Origin: Ashinkailepas kermadecensis
Taxonomy: Eukaryota > Arthropoda > Thecostraca > Neolepadidae
Direction: 5' to 3'
Length of the DNA: 64,000 nucleotides
NCBI GenBank assembly: GCA_034440615.1
Contig: JAOTOM010003979.1
Coordinates: 124,001 to 188,000 of the forward strand
Each line of letters opens with the position of its first letter. Positions within the stretch are counted from its first letter, which is position 1. Both the position numbers and the translations under genes were made by a program. Shown piece after piece: positions 45,607 to 55,420 of the stretch. A model generated the notes under the pieces. That model was not told the DNA's origin. It searched no databases and worked only from the letters and a program-made list of their open reading frames with translations.

Positions 45607-45678
45607 ACTGAACACTCCATGGTGGAGTATTCAGCAGGCTCTGGTAATATGGATCGTGATAACACTGAACACTCCATG
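45607..45678 (-). repeat. Duplicated 5' terminus of LINE B
   Basis: ACTGAACACTCCATG occurs at 45607-45621 and 45664-45678, 57 bp apart. On the minus strand this is the element start CATGGAGTGTTCAGT present twice in B but once in A, as if the 5' UTR has tandem promoter-like monomers. Confidence 0.7.
45670..45678. repeat. Target-site duplication of LINE C, left copy
   Basis: CACTCCATG here matches 46859-46867. It is part of the first bases of LINE B. Confidence 0.82.
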
Positions 45679-46858
45679 TTTGTTTGTTTGTTTTGTTAGG
45701 TTGGGCACTTCGGCCTGCTCAGGCCATTTCGTGCCGTGAGTGGAATGAATGAATAGTTATGTTTTGATAGTCAGTCTATAGTTCTTGAAGCAAGTTGGTT
45801 TTGCGGAGAAAAATGAAAAGTAGATTAATGAGGAATGGGTGCTGATCTCCTAATAGTGTAGGTAAAGAAAAGGGGATGTTATGTGTACGGCAGTAGTTGG
45901 TAAGTGTTTTTATATGGTCATGATAACGTTGACAGTGGAGGAGAATATGTGAAACTGTAAGAAGAGTGTTGCATGATGGGCATGAAGGTCGAGGTGAAGC
46001 AGTGTATATATATCGATGTGTGAGAAAAGTGTGACCTATGCGGAGCCGGGATATAACTTTTTCTTCTTGTCTGTTTTTTTGTATGAAGTGGTCCAGTTTT
46101 CGACGACAGGTTTCATGAGACGTAATTGTGTGTGGTTTGTTGTGTCAGTCCATTGTTGGTTCCAAAAATGTCAAATGTTTTGTCGTATTGTTGATTTGAT
46201 GGCGTCAAAATGTGGTGGGATTTCTGTGATGTGTGGTAATTGTAATGAATGTTTGGCGAAATGATCTGCTTTTTCGTTTCCTGGGATGCCACAGTGACTG
46301 GGCACCCACAGGAAACGGACCTTCATGCCCATCAGATGAAGTGTTTCCAGTGTGTTATAAATGGAAATATGGCAATGGTGCGAAAAGGAAAGTGAAGAAA
46401 GAGATTGAAGAACCGATTTTGAGTCGGAACAAATGACGACATGGCGCATGGGGTGACAAATCGAACGGTTGCGGACGTAGCGAAGGGCAGTGAGAATGGC
46501 ATGTAATTCGGCGATGAAAATGGAGGTCCCGTTTGGCAAGCGATGTTGTTGTGTGTATGTACCGGAAACAATGGCATTTCTTGTGCAATTTGCGTCTTTG
46601 GATCCGTCGATGAAAACAAATGGAACATGATGATAACGAGAACGAAACTGGTGGAATTTTTGTTTGGCGTATTCTGGACAAAGCTGTGATTTTGGAGTGG
46701 TGGTGAGATAGACAATATGTCTCTCAGCCATCTGCCACGGTGGTGTAGTTGGTGGAGAGAGAGCTGTAATATGTGGAATGTTGCATTGGAGCTGTGTAGA
46801 AAGTGTTTTAATGCGTGAAGCTATGGTAAGCCCGGTTCGCTTTTCGGCGGGACCTAAC
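45679..46858 (-). mobile_element. I-clade LINE, element C, 5'-truncated, in the 5' end of B
   Basis: A third copy of the A/B family, minus strand, starting within the region after the RT (LGPAEKRTGLTIASR near 46855). It carries a near-complete RNase H (IDGSKDAN with the first Thr changed, ELHAILTAL, CSDSKSVLQ, SHCGIPGNEKADH). The 3' end has the family block CTGAGCAGGCCGAAGTGCC and an (AAAC)n tail at 45679-45700. The flanking 9-bp duplication CACTCCATG shows ordinary target-primed insertion into the extreme 5' end of LINE B. Confidence 0.9.
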
Positions 46859-46867
46859 CACTCCATG
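46859..46867. repeat. Target-site duplication of LINE C, right copy
   Basis: CACTCCATG, identical to 45670-45678. Confidence 0.82.
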
Positions 46868-46868
46868 G

Positions 46869-46879
46869 CAACAGGTTCG
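46869..46879. repeat. Target-site duplication of LINE B, right copy
   Basis: CAACAGGTTCG, identical to 37331-37341. Beyond it the sequence is ordinary flanking DNA. The inferred pre-insertion locus is GGATGCTACAC joined to AACAGGTTCGGG. Confidence 0.9.
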
Positions 46880-47274
46880 GGTAAATAATCTTGCGCCATA
46901 TAATTTGATGTATGTCCTAGTTGATATTTTTTCAACAGAATGTGCTGAGTTTTGGCTCCTGTTGGTCGAGGCTATTATATCCCGATCCCCGAGCGCTAAT
47001 GTACATGCGCATGCAGGCAATGTTATTGTTTCAAACTCATTCATTCTAGGCGGACATCTGCCCAACGGGAGACAGTGCAGCGGTAGACGTCGATACTGTC
47101 GATACCGACCATCAACAAGTGCAGCCACCTTCAAACTACTCAGCAACCACGTCCACGCGGCAGCGGCGCAATCTTCGATCCAACCGCGGTGGGCGTGGCA
47201 GTCGTCCCCCTCCACAGCCAGATCTCACCGGACTATCCAGGACTTGTCACAGCTCCACCTGGTGCAGAGTCCTT
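46880..47274. other. Spacer between the LINE stack and the 38-bp array
   Basis: No recognised domain. It could hold the promoter or a 5' exon of the downstream channel gene, but no TATA box or initiator was convincing. Confidence 0.45.
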
Positions 47275-47752
47275 TCGAGCACTCCGCCAAGCGTCACCGC
47301 AGTCTCCAGTCCCGGTAGTGTCCGGGTGTCGCCACAGCATCCAACTTCCGGAGGCTCCACCAGGTGTCACTATAGCCGTTAGTGTCCGCGGCATCTGGCA
47401 GGTGTCGCCACAGCTCCGGTGCCTGCGGTCTCCGGCAGGTGTCACCACAGTCGCCAGTGTCCATAGTCTCCGGCAGGTGTCGCCACAGCCTCCAGTATTA
47501 GAGGTCCTCGGCAGGTGTCGCCGCTGTCTCCAGTCTCGGTAGTCTCCGGCAGGTGTCGCCACAGCCTCCGGTGCCCGCGGTCTCCGGCAGTTGTCGCCAC
47601 AGTCTACAGTGTCCGCGGTCCCCGGCAGGTGGCGCCACAGCCTCCTGTGTCCACGGTCTCCGACAGGTGTCGCCACACCAGTGTCCGCGGTCTCCGACAG
47701 GCTTCGCCACAGTCGCCAGTGTCCGCGGCCTCCGCCAGGTGTCGCCGCGGCG
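47275..47752 (+). repeat. 38-bp minisatellite ending at the DEG/ENaC start codon
   Basis: The unit is GTGTCCGCGGTCTCCGGCAG followed by GTGTCGCCACAGTCTCCA, about 12 imperfect copies, one of them 34 bp. It ends only 4 bp before the ATG at 47756. The channel frame stays open back to 47591 inside the array, so array-encoded N-terminal residues cannot be formally excluded. Confidence 0.92.
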
Positions 47753-47755
47753 GCG

Positions 47756-49087
47756 ATGGCCGGCCGCCGGTGGACAGACGGCCCGCCGGCCCAGCTGGGC
47801 CTGACCGGCCTGTCGGTGACGAGGAGCGCCGCGGCGCACCGTCTGCGCCGGCTGGTGTGGGCGCTGGCGCTGCTGCTGGCGCTCGCCTGGCTCACGTGGC
47901 AGCTGTGGGGCGCCGCGGCGCGGCTGGCTGCCGGCACCACCGTCTCCACGCCGACGCACCAGTGGCACCAGCGCGTCGAGTTCCCGGCCGTCACCATCTG
48001 CAACAACCAGCGCTTCAAGGCGGCCGGCGTGCTGAACTCCACCAGGCCGGGCACCACGCTCGAGTCGTGGGCAGCGCATCAGCACCGCAGCCGGTACGAG
48101 CTGCTGCACTGGGGCCACCTCACATTCACCGAGTTCTACGAACGGGTCACCTACCGGTGGGAGGACCTGGTCGCCCGCTGCACCTTCAACCAGCTGCCGT
48201 GCGCCGAGGTGGGCGCCGTGACCACCGTGCTGACCAGCATCCGCGGCGCGTGCCACACGCTCACGCTGCACACGCCGGCCAACGGCACGTGGACGGAGCC
48301 GCAGCTGACCATGCAGCTGACCAGGAGGGAGCCGCCCGACGTGGCCGGCCGCGTCGGCTGGCGCGCCTTCCTCCACCCGGCCAGCATTCCGTTCAGCGAT
48401 ATCGCCTTCTTCTCGGGCCAGCTGAGCCCGCTGTTCGTGCCCGGCGAGTTGGAGACGCACGTGCGCCTGCACCGGCGCACCGAGCGCGTGCTCTCCACGC
48501 CCGTCGACCCGTGCACGCCGGCGACGACGGCCGACGACTTCATCGCGTGCGTCGCCGGCTGCGTCGAGAACGACGAGGCGGCGGCCGGCGGCCAGTCGCC
48601 GTGCAGCCTGCCGTGGCAGCGGACGGCGGCCGACCTGCCCGCCTGCAGCTCGTACGTCGACCTGATGGCGGCGCTGCGCGTCTGGCCCGACTTCCGGTTC
48701 GCCGCCGAGGAGGACGTCTACCGGGCGTTCTTCAGCTGCGCGTGCGTGTCGCCGTGCGCGGTGACGCGCTATGTGATGGACACGCCCGACCGGTACGCGC
48801 TGGGCGGGACGCGCCGCCCCGACGTCGACCGGCCGCACGCTAGGCTCGGCCTGTGGATCTCCACGGTGGAGGAGACGCGCACCGAGTCGCTGGGCTTCAC
48901 GTTCGAGCAGTTCGTCGCCGAGCTGGGCGGAAACCTGGGCCTGATGCTGGGCGCGTCGCTGCTCACGCTGGTCGAGATGATCGACGCGACCGTGTTCTGG
49001 CTGGTGGGCCGAGTGGAGACGCGGCGGGCCAAGTCCGGCGGACGCCGGGTCGCCGCCGAGAACGTGTCGGTGCGGGTCAAGAATTAG
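47756..49087 (+). CDS. DEG/ENaC (degenerin / epithelial Na+ channel) family subunit
   Basis: 443 codons, one exon. These proteins are trimeric, amiloride-sensitive Na+ channels with two membrane segments and a large Cys-rich ectodomain; in arthropods they are the pickpockets. Seen here: TM1 at residues ~33-55 (LVWALALLLALAWLTWQLW), the family FPAVTICN motif at 76-83, many ectodomain Cys, CACVSPC at 328-334 with Tyr339, and TM2 at ~391-418 (ELGGNLGLMLGASLLTLVE) with the G-A-S selectivity filter at 399-401. The N-terminal His-Gly gating motif is apparently Thr17-Gly18. Start chosen: GGCGATGG has good context and the frame upstream is minisatellite. The protein is short for the family (often 450-650) and very GC-rich compared with its flanks. 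An intronless retrocopy or a missing 5' exon is possible. Confidence 0.93.
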   Translation: MAGRRWTDGPPAQLGLTGLSVTRSAAAHRLRRLVWALALLLALAWLTWQLWGAAARLAAGTTVSTPTHQWHQRVEFPAVTICNNQRFKAAGVLNSTRPGTTLESWAAHQHRSRYELLHWGHLTFTEFYERVTYRWEDLVARCTFNQLPCAEVGAVTTVLTSIRGACHTLTLHTPANGTWTEPQLTMQLTRREPPDVAGRVGWRAFLHPASIPFSDIAFFSGQLSPLFVPGELETHVRLHRRTERVLSTPVDPCTPATTADDFIACVAGCVENDEAAAGGQSPCSLPWQRTAADLPACSSYVDLMAALRVWPDFRFAAEEDVYRAFFSCACVSPCAVTRYVMDTPDRYALGGTRRPDVDRPHARLGLWISTVEETRTESLGFTFEQFVAELGGNLGLMLGASLLTLVEMIDATVFWLVGRVETRRAKSGGRRVAAENVSVRVKN

Positions 49088-49119
49088 GTGTCCGAGTGAC
49101 CGGACCGGCGCTGCCGTGG

Positions 49120-49385
49120 CAGCCCAGATAGACCCGATTGGTAGTACCTTGTCCGCACAATATACCACACCGGCTGGTGCCGGTGGGGTATGTTGTCCTT
49201 GTCGGCACAAATAGACTTGACCGGCACTACCGTGTCCGCACAAATAGACTTGACCGGCACTACCGTGTCCGCACAAATAGACTTGACCGGCACTACCGTG
49301 CCCGCACAAATAGACTTGACCAGCACTACCGTGTTCGCATAAATAGACCCGACAGGCACTACCTCGTTCGCACAAATATGCCGAG
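49120..49385 (+). repeat. 33-bp minisatellite, ~8 copies, 3' of the channel gene
   Basis: The unit is CGGCACTACCGTGTCCGCAC followed by AAATAGACTTGAC. It starts ~35 bp after the stop codon, so it may lie in the 3' UTR. The same unit family reappears at 50400-50860. Confidence 0.93.
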
Positions 49386-50399
49386 ACCGGGGCTAGTTGA
49401 TACAATTTTGGCGAAACTCAAAATAACTGATCACTTTTGAAGCGCAGGGAGGAGATATCTGCGATAAGTCTAAATATTATAGTATCATCCCAGATAATTA
49501 TTTTTCCTGGAATCCTCTGGGCTTTTTACCATAGAGCAAGACATCGCATGACTACCGGTTTATCAACTCACCCCACCATAGGGGTAAGTTGTTACTGACG
49601 ATAGGGTAAGTTGATAAAATGCATGTTAAATAACATATATTATGTATAGGTGGCATTAGTTTACGACATCTGAAAGGTCCATATTTCTCGCTTACAGTAA
49701 TACTGGTTTGAGTCATGGCTAGCCATTCTCATGGTTATGCCATTTATGGAATGCACAAACGTTCATTACGAAGCTGCACCTTTTCCTTCATTCCGTCTAT
49801 TCCGTCGGATGAGAGGTACCCGTAGACGTATTGAATACGATTATATTGAAACACTTTCATCAAACACCTGAATAAAAATCGGCAATTATGTGGTTATTGT
49901 GTTTCATTACCAGTGTGCAAAAAGTTCATGCAAGCTGATGTTGATACAGGCTGTCTAAGTTGATGCAGGTCGCATCATCATCATCGTATCATCGTATCAA
50001 TTTACCCGCAGGTTTTCCGATGCAGGCTGCAACACATGATGCACCGTCGCCAGTACAGTGTAGCGGCAAACGATACAAGCATGTCACCGTTGCAAAGCTG
50101 AGAGAACATGACAATAATAACCGACACTTAAAAGTGAGCAAGTGAGCGATAAATTAGAACTTAATGGCGAAGCACATGTATTGAAATTTTACTTTCGCTC
50201 CAAAGATGTACCACATCGTCACCATTCCGCAGCTGCGGGTCGAAAGAACCTGCGCTTGATTTTGCCGCGAGAAGAGGGTGCTAGTAGCGACATGTGCGGT
50301 AGCCATGACAATCGGCTTCATACCACTGGAGAAAATGCTGTTGCATCAAATTATCTGCATTGCATATATAATTTGGTCTGCATCATCCCGTGCATCAAT
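49386..50399. other. No gene recognised
   Basis: AT-rich spacer. An AATAAA at 49871-49876 is a possible but distant poly(A) signal for the channel gene. Nothing else was recognised. Confidence 0.45.
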
Positions 50400-50860
50400 T
50401 AGATCCGATCTACGCCACCGGCGCTACCGTGTCCGCACAAATGCATCCCACCGGCACTACCATGTCCGCACAAACCCACCGGCACTACCGTGTCCGCACA
50501 AATGCATCCCACCGGCACTACCGTGTCCGCACAAACCCACCGGCACTACCGTGTCCGCACAAATGCATCCCACCGGCACTACCGTGTCCGCACAAACCCA
50601 CCGGCACTACCGTGTCGGCACAAATGCATCCCACCGGAGCTGCCGTGTCCACATGTATAGACTCGACCGGAGCTGCCGTGTCCGCATGTATAGACTCGAC
50701 CGGAGCTGCCGTGTCCGCATGTATAGACTCGACCGGAGCTGCCGTGTCCGCACGTATAGACTCGACCGGAGCTGCCGTGTCCGCATGTATAGACTCGACC
50801 GGCACTACCGTGTCCGCATGTATGGACTCGACCGGAGCTGCCGTGTCCGCACAAAGGCAG
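50400..50860 (+). repeat. 33-bp minisatellite family, second block
   Basis: The first half alternates AAATGCATCCCACCGGCACTA and shorter AAACCCACCGGCACTA units (a ~60-bp dimer). The second half is TAGACTCGACCGGAGCTGCC plus GTGTCCGCATG at 33 bp. All share CCGTGTCCGCA with the block at 49120-49385. Confidence 0.93.
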
Positions 50861-50999
50861 GTGGGAATTGTTCAGTGTCGTGCTGGGATAGATGGACGGC
50901 CACGACGGCGGGTGACCGCTGTGTGCTGTACACCACACTGTCGCAGTGTCCAACAGGTGCAGTAGAGGAGCCAAGGTGAATATTGGCTCACCCGTCACC

Positions 51000-52645
51000 A
51001 GCAGGAGTGACACATTGGCTGACATCATTAGGTACGGAGGAGTGACACAATGACTGACATCAGTAGGTACGGAGGAGTGACACAATGACTGACATCAGCA
51101 GGTACGGAGGAGTGACACAATGACTGACATCAGCAGGTACGGAGGAGTGACACAATGACTGACATCAGCAGGTACGGAGGAGTGACACAATGACTGACAT
51201 CAGTAGGTGCGAGGAGTGACACAATGACTGACATCAGTAGGTACGGAGGAGTGACACAATGACTGACATCAGCAGGTACGGAGGAGTGACACAATGACTG
51301 ACATCAGTAGGTACGGAGGAGTGACACAATGACTGACATCAGCAGGTACGGAGGAGTGACACATTGGCTGACATCAGCAGGTACGGAGGAGTGACACAAT
51401 GACTGACATCAGTAGGTACGGAGGAGTGACACAATGACTGACATCAGTAGGTACGGAGGAGTGACACAATGACTGACATCAGTAGGTACGGAGGAGTGAC
51501 ACAATGACTGACATCAGCAGGTACGGAGGAGTGACACATTGGCTGACATCAGTAGGTACGGAGGAGTGACACAATGACTGACATCAGTAGGTACGAGGAG
51601 TGACACAATGACTGACATCAGCAGGTACGGAGGAGTGACACAATGGCTGACATCAGCAGGTACGGAGGAGTGACACAATGACTGACATCAGTAGGTACGG
51701 AGGAGTGACACAATGACTGACATCAGCAGGCACGGAGGAGTGACACATTGGCTGACATCAGCAGGTACGGAGGAGTGACACAATGACTGACATCAGCAGG
51801 TACGGAGGAGTGAGACATTGGCTGACATCAGCAGGTACGGAGGAGTGACACATTGGCTGACATCAGCAGGTACGGAGGAGTGACACAATGACTGACATCA
51901 GTAGGTACGGAGAAGTGACACAATGACTGACATCAGCAGGTACGGAGGAGTGACACAATGACTGACATCAGTAGGTACGGAGGAGTGACACAATGACTGA
52001 CATCAGCAGGTACGGAGGAGTGACACATTGGCTGACATCAGTAGGTACGGAGGAGTGACACAATGACTGACATCAGTAGGTGCGAGGAGTGACACAATGA
52101 CTGACATCAGTAGGTACGGAGGAGTGACACAATGGCTGACATCAGCAGGTACGGAGGAGTGACACAATGACTGACATCAGTAGGTACGGAGGAGTGACAC
52201 AATGACTGACATCAGCAGGTACGGAGGAGTGACACATTGGCTGACATCAGCAGGTACGGAGGAGTGACACAATGACTGACATCAGCAGGTACGGAGGAGT
52301 GACACATTGGCTGACATCAGCAGGTACGGAGGAGTGACACATTGGCTGACATCAGCAGGTACGGAGGAGTGACACAATGACTGACATCAGCAGGTACGGA
52401 GGAGTGACACAATGACTGACATCAGCAGGTACGGAGGAGTGACACATCCGCTGACATCAGCAGGTACGGAGGAGTGACACATCGGCTGACATCAGCAGGT
52501 ACGGAGGAGTGACACATTGGCTGACATCAGCAGGTACGGAGGAGTGACACAATGACTGACATCAGTAGGTACGGAGGAGTGACACAATGACTGACATCAG
52601 CAGGTACGGAGGACTGACACATTGGCTGACATCAGCAGATGTCAC
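51000..52645 (+). repeat. 35-bp satellite, ~47 copies, with higher-order structure
   Basis: The unit is GACATCAGCAGGTACGGAGG followed by AGTGACACAATGACT. Variants are ATTGGCT for AATGACT, AGT for AGC, and a 34-bp form lacking one G (TACGAGG, TGCGAGG). A run of ten variant-coded units starting near 51541 is repeated from 52030, 489 bp apart (14 units less one base). No coding capacity. Confidence 0.97.
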
Positions 52646-52649
52646 CTGA

Positions 52650-54600
52650 TACCTCGGCCCATATGTACTATGCACGGTTAGGATCATGTGATGCGGTGGT
52701 GCCAGTCAGGATGAGCGATTCCTGTCTCATCTTGCAGGTGGTCACAATCCTGAGGGTTTCGTAGTGGACAATTGAGTAACAAGATGACGACAAAATGTGC
52801 TGTCTTGTGTAAAGCATATATGCTTGCATATGCAAAAATTATTTCAGGGATGTTCAGGCCTGTCATTCACGATGATTCGGCACGATGTAGCCGAAGATTC
52901 GACACGATGTAGCTATATCCTTAGGCTTTTAAAATTGCTTGAAACCTTTTTGATCATCTTCTTTGGTTTACCTTGTGAGTCAGGTAAAACAGGTTAATGT
53001 CGAGGTGCAATCAGTTTCCCGCCTTCGCCAATAGTATTCGGACCCTGGTCCTAAAGCAAATGTGATTTCATGCTTCAATATTCATGAAACGTAAGCCAAA
53101 AATTGAGGTGGTCCAGAGGTGACTCGTTGCATAGGTCAAGGTCACTGATCCCATAAAATTCAAATACCCCGAAGTATGTGATGCACACTTGAAGATGACA
53201 ATTTCGAACCAGATGACGCTCAGGAAGAGGTGATGGGTGCCACCAAGGGAAGTACAAATGCCCCCCACTATCTTTGATAAATTCCATTAATCGATTTGTT
53301 CTTCAATATTGCTTCAAAATTTCACCAAAATTCCGAAGACAATCAAAGGGTTCCAACTTAATTTCGGTGTCATACATCACACCAAATATGGCATTGGTGT
53401 GCACAATAACATGAGCGTGGCAGTTCGTAGCCTTATTTGACCCGCAAGTAAGTATAATAATTCGTATTTTAGCCCCCAGGGCGCCTCTGATTCATGCACA
53501 CTGGGAAAGTTTCAGTTCAGATCTCAGTGGCCTGATCTGACATTAATTTGAAGCTTGGCAAGTTCCTAGAGAACACAATTGATCACTGCGTATATTCCGG
53601 TTTCTTGTAAATATTTGATAATGGTTGCGAATTTATGTGCAAAAAAACATTTTGTTATAGTTTAGAACTTGGTTTGACCTAATTGCCTGACCAGAGGTCA
53701 CATTGGTATATTTTCATTTATCTGTACTTTTGCATCACCCCATATTGCAATTTAACTGGAAATTACACGGTTTGTTAATTAACAAAAATGCTTCAATGTG
53801 TGTGTGTGTAAAGTGTGTGATGACGAGGTCGTGAGCTGATTTTGACCCGCTTCTGTGCCTTATGAGGTTGAAACTCGTTTGCTTACATTATTGTCAGAAG
53901 GCATCAATCGTCGAGATGTACCGATGGTCACATCAATTGTCAGAAGGTAAGTCAATTTTTCACGCCGTATCATGAAAAATTCAGGAGCTAATTCGGACAA
54001 ATCTCTGGAGTTACGGGTCAGATGACACCACCTCCCCCACCCCCTTCCCGCACCGCAAAAGTTGGTTCCCACTCCCCCTCCTGGAAGAAAATGTAATGGA
54101 ATTGTTATAATGTGCACCAAACTTAAATCGTCGTGTTTGATCACCAAGTCTGAACCGGTCTCCTTCAAAACCATCCACTCAAGTACGTCCCACGACACCC
54201 ACGAGATGGCCAATGCAATAAGGAGCTGACACTTGGAAATAACGCTGTCATATTTGTGCTGATTTTGACGTTGGAACGCATCGTCATCTGCCTGCATCAT
54301 GGCACGAGGCATCCGGTGTGATCAAGGCCAACATCACATGACAATCCGAGCACGATTATGATAGTGGATTGCAATCGTTTGACATTGATTATCTCCGGCG
54401 GCGCTACGCACTCAATGTAAGCCACGCCCATATCGTGTAGCTGTTACAGAGACACTGGGGCAGGGGAGGCGATTCGTCACCCGCTCCAGTATGCACCTGG
54501 GCCGGACACGCGGATTACAACAAGATGTGATCAGAAGTGATGTGCGTCAGTGTTTTGGCCAACGCACCCACATTGAATATCCACCGTTGCCGCCCAGCCT
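52650..54600. other. No gene recognised
   Basis: AT-rich and single-copy-looking; ORFs are at most 150 codons (53860-54312, minus) and show no domain. Confidence 0.45.
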
Positions 54601-54602
54601 CT

Positions 54603-54788
<186 letters not shown>

Positions 54789-54855
54789 ACTTGTACATCG
54801 TGCATACCGAGGCCATTTTCTGTTTGCACACCTGGGAACCGAGGACGTTGGGTGT

Positions 54856-54886
54856 ATACCGAGGACGTTTTTGACGTCCTCGGTAT
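54856..54886. other. 13-bp perfect hairpin, ACCGAGGACGT motif
   Basis: The left arm ATACCGAGGACGT (54856-54868) and its complement (54874-54886) flank a TTTTG loop. Related pieces (ACCGAGGACGTTG near 54838, ACCGAGGCC near 54806, ATCCTCGGTT near 54944) lie around it. Confidence 0.85.
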
Positions 54887-55420
54887 TCAAACTTCGTCTG
54901 AAGCATTGTCAGATGCTTACCAGTCCCCTGCCGGGTTTTCTCGATATCCTCGGTTTTAACCATATATGTGACCGTGTGTGTCCAGCAGGAGTGTGTGTGT
55001 GTACTACGTAGATAAAGTGTGAGCAAGCCGAAAGTTGCAGTGGAGATGTGACGCGCTCATGTTTGCAGCCTGACACCACCCAGGTTTGCAACTTGGTGCA
55101 AGGTCGGCAGGGTGCCGGAGTGAGGCGTCCGCGCCGCTTGGCCACGGCTGACTCGGCTTGCGGCGGGCGGCCGGCACACGCGTTCGGGAAAATATGTTCT
55201 TGCAAATGGATTGGCGCTTCGGTTAGACATATTTCTACCATTCTAATGAGATGGGATAGGACTACGGTTTGGAGGTTAAGAGTTAGGACAGATAGTATGG
55301 GCCACACTTTGTAACTAGGCATTAGAGGGTGAGAGAACTAGGTAACCGAGGGTGAGAACATCTGGTGCCCTACGTACATATTTAGGCGAAGTACGTTTAA
55401 AACATCTTTCGGTTTGCATC
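54887..55420. other. No gene recognised
   Basis: No domain-bearing ORF. One GC-rich patch at 55100-55190. Confidence 0.45.

Larger units (their letters stand above)
37342..46868 (-). mobile_element. I-clade LINE, element B, carrying LINE D and LINE C insertions
   Basis: Same family and strand as A, bounded by CAACAGGTTCG at 37331-37341 and 46869-46879. Its 3' end has the block CTGAGCAGGCCGAAGTGCC; its 5' end is (C)CATGGAGTGTTCAGT as in A. LINE D (40124-43231) interrupts ORF2, and about 560 bp equivalent to 33364-33923 of A are missing at that point. LINE C (45679-46858) interrupts its first ten bases. Subtracting D and C and adding the deletion gives ~5.8 kb, equal to A. The ORFs are broken. 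Confidence 0.88.

Noticed and set aside
47515..48843. 442-codon plus-strand ORF in another frame over the channel gene
   Set aside because: Frame shadow of the GC-rich DEG/ENaC gene, Arg/Ala/Pro-rich, with no domain.
47498..49405. 635-codon minus-strand ORF across the channel gene
   Set aside because: It is antisense to the DEG/ENaC coding region and opens only because GC-rich codons lack stops on the reverse strand; it has no domain and ends in minisatellite translations.
51000..52645. CRISPR-like regular repeats
   Set aside because: Units are contiguous 35-bp tandem copies with no unique spacers, and the genome is animal.
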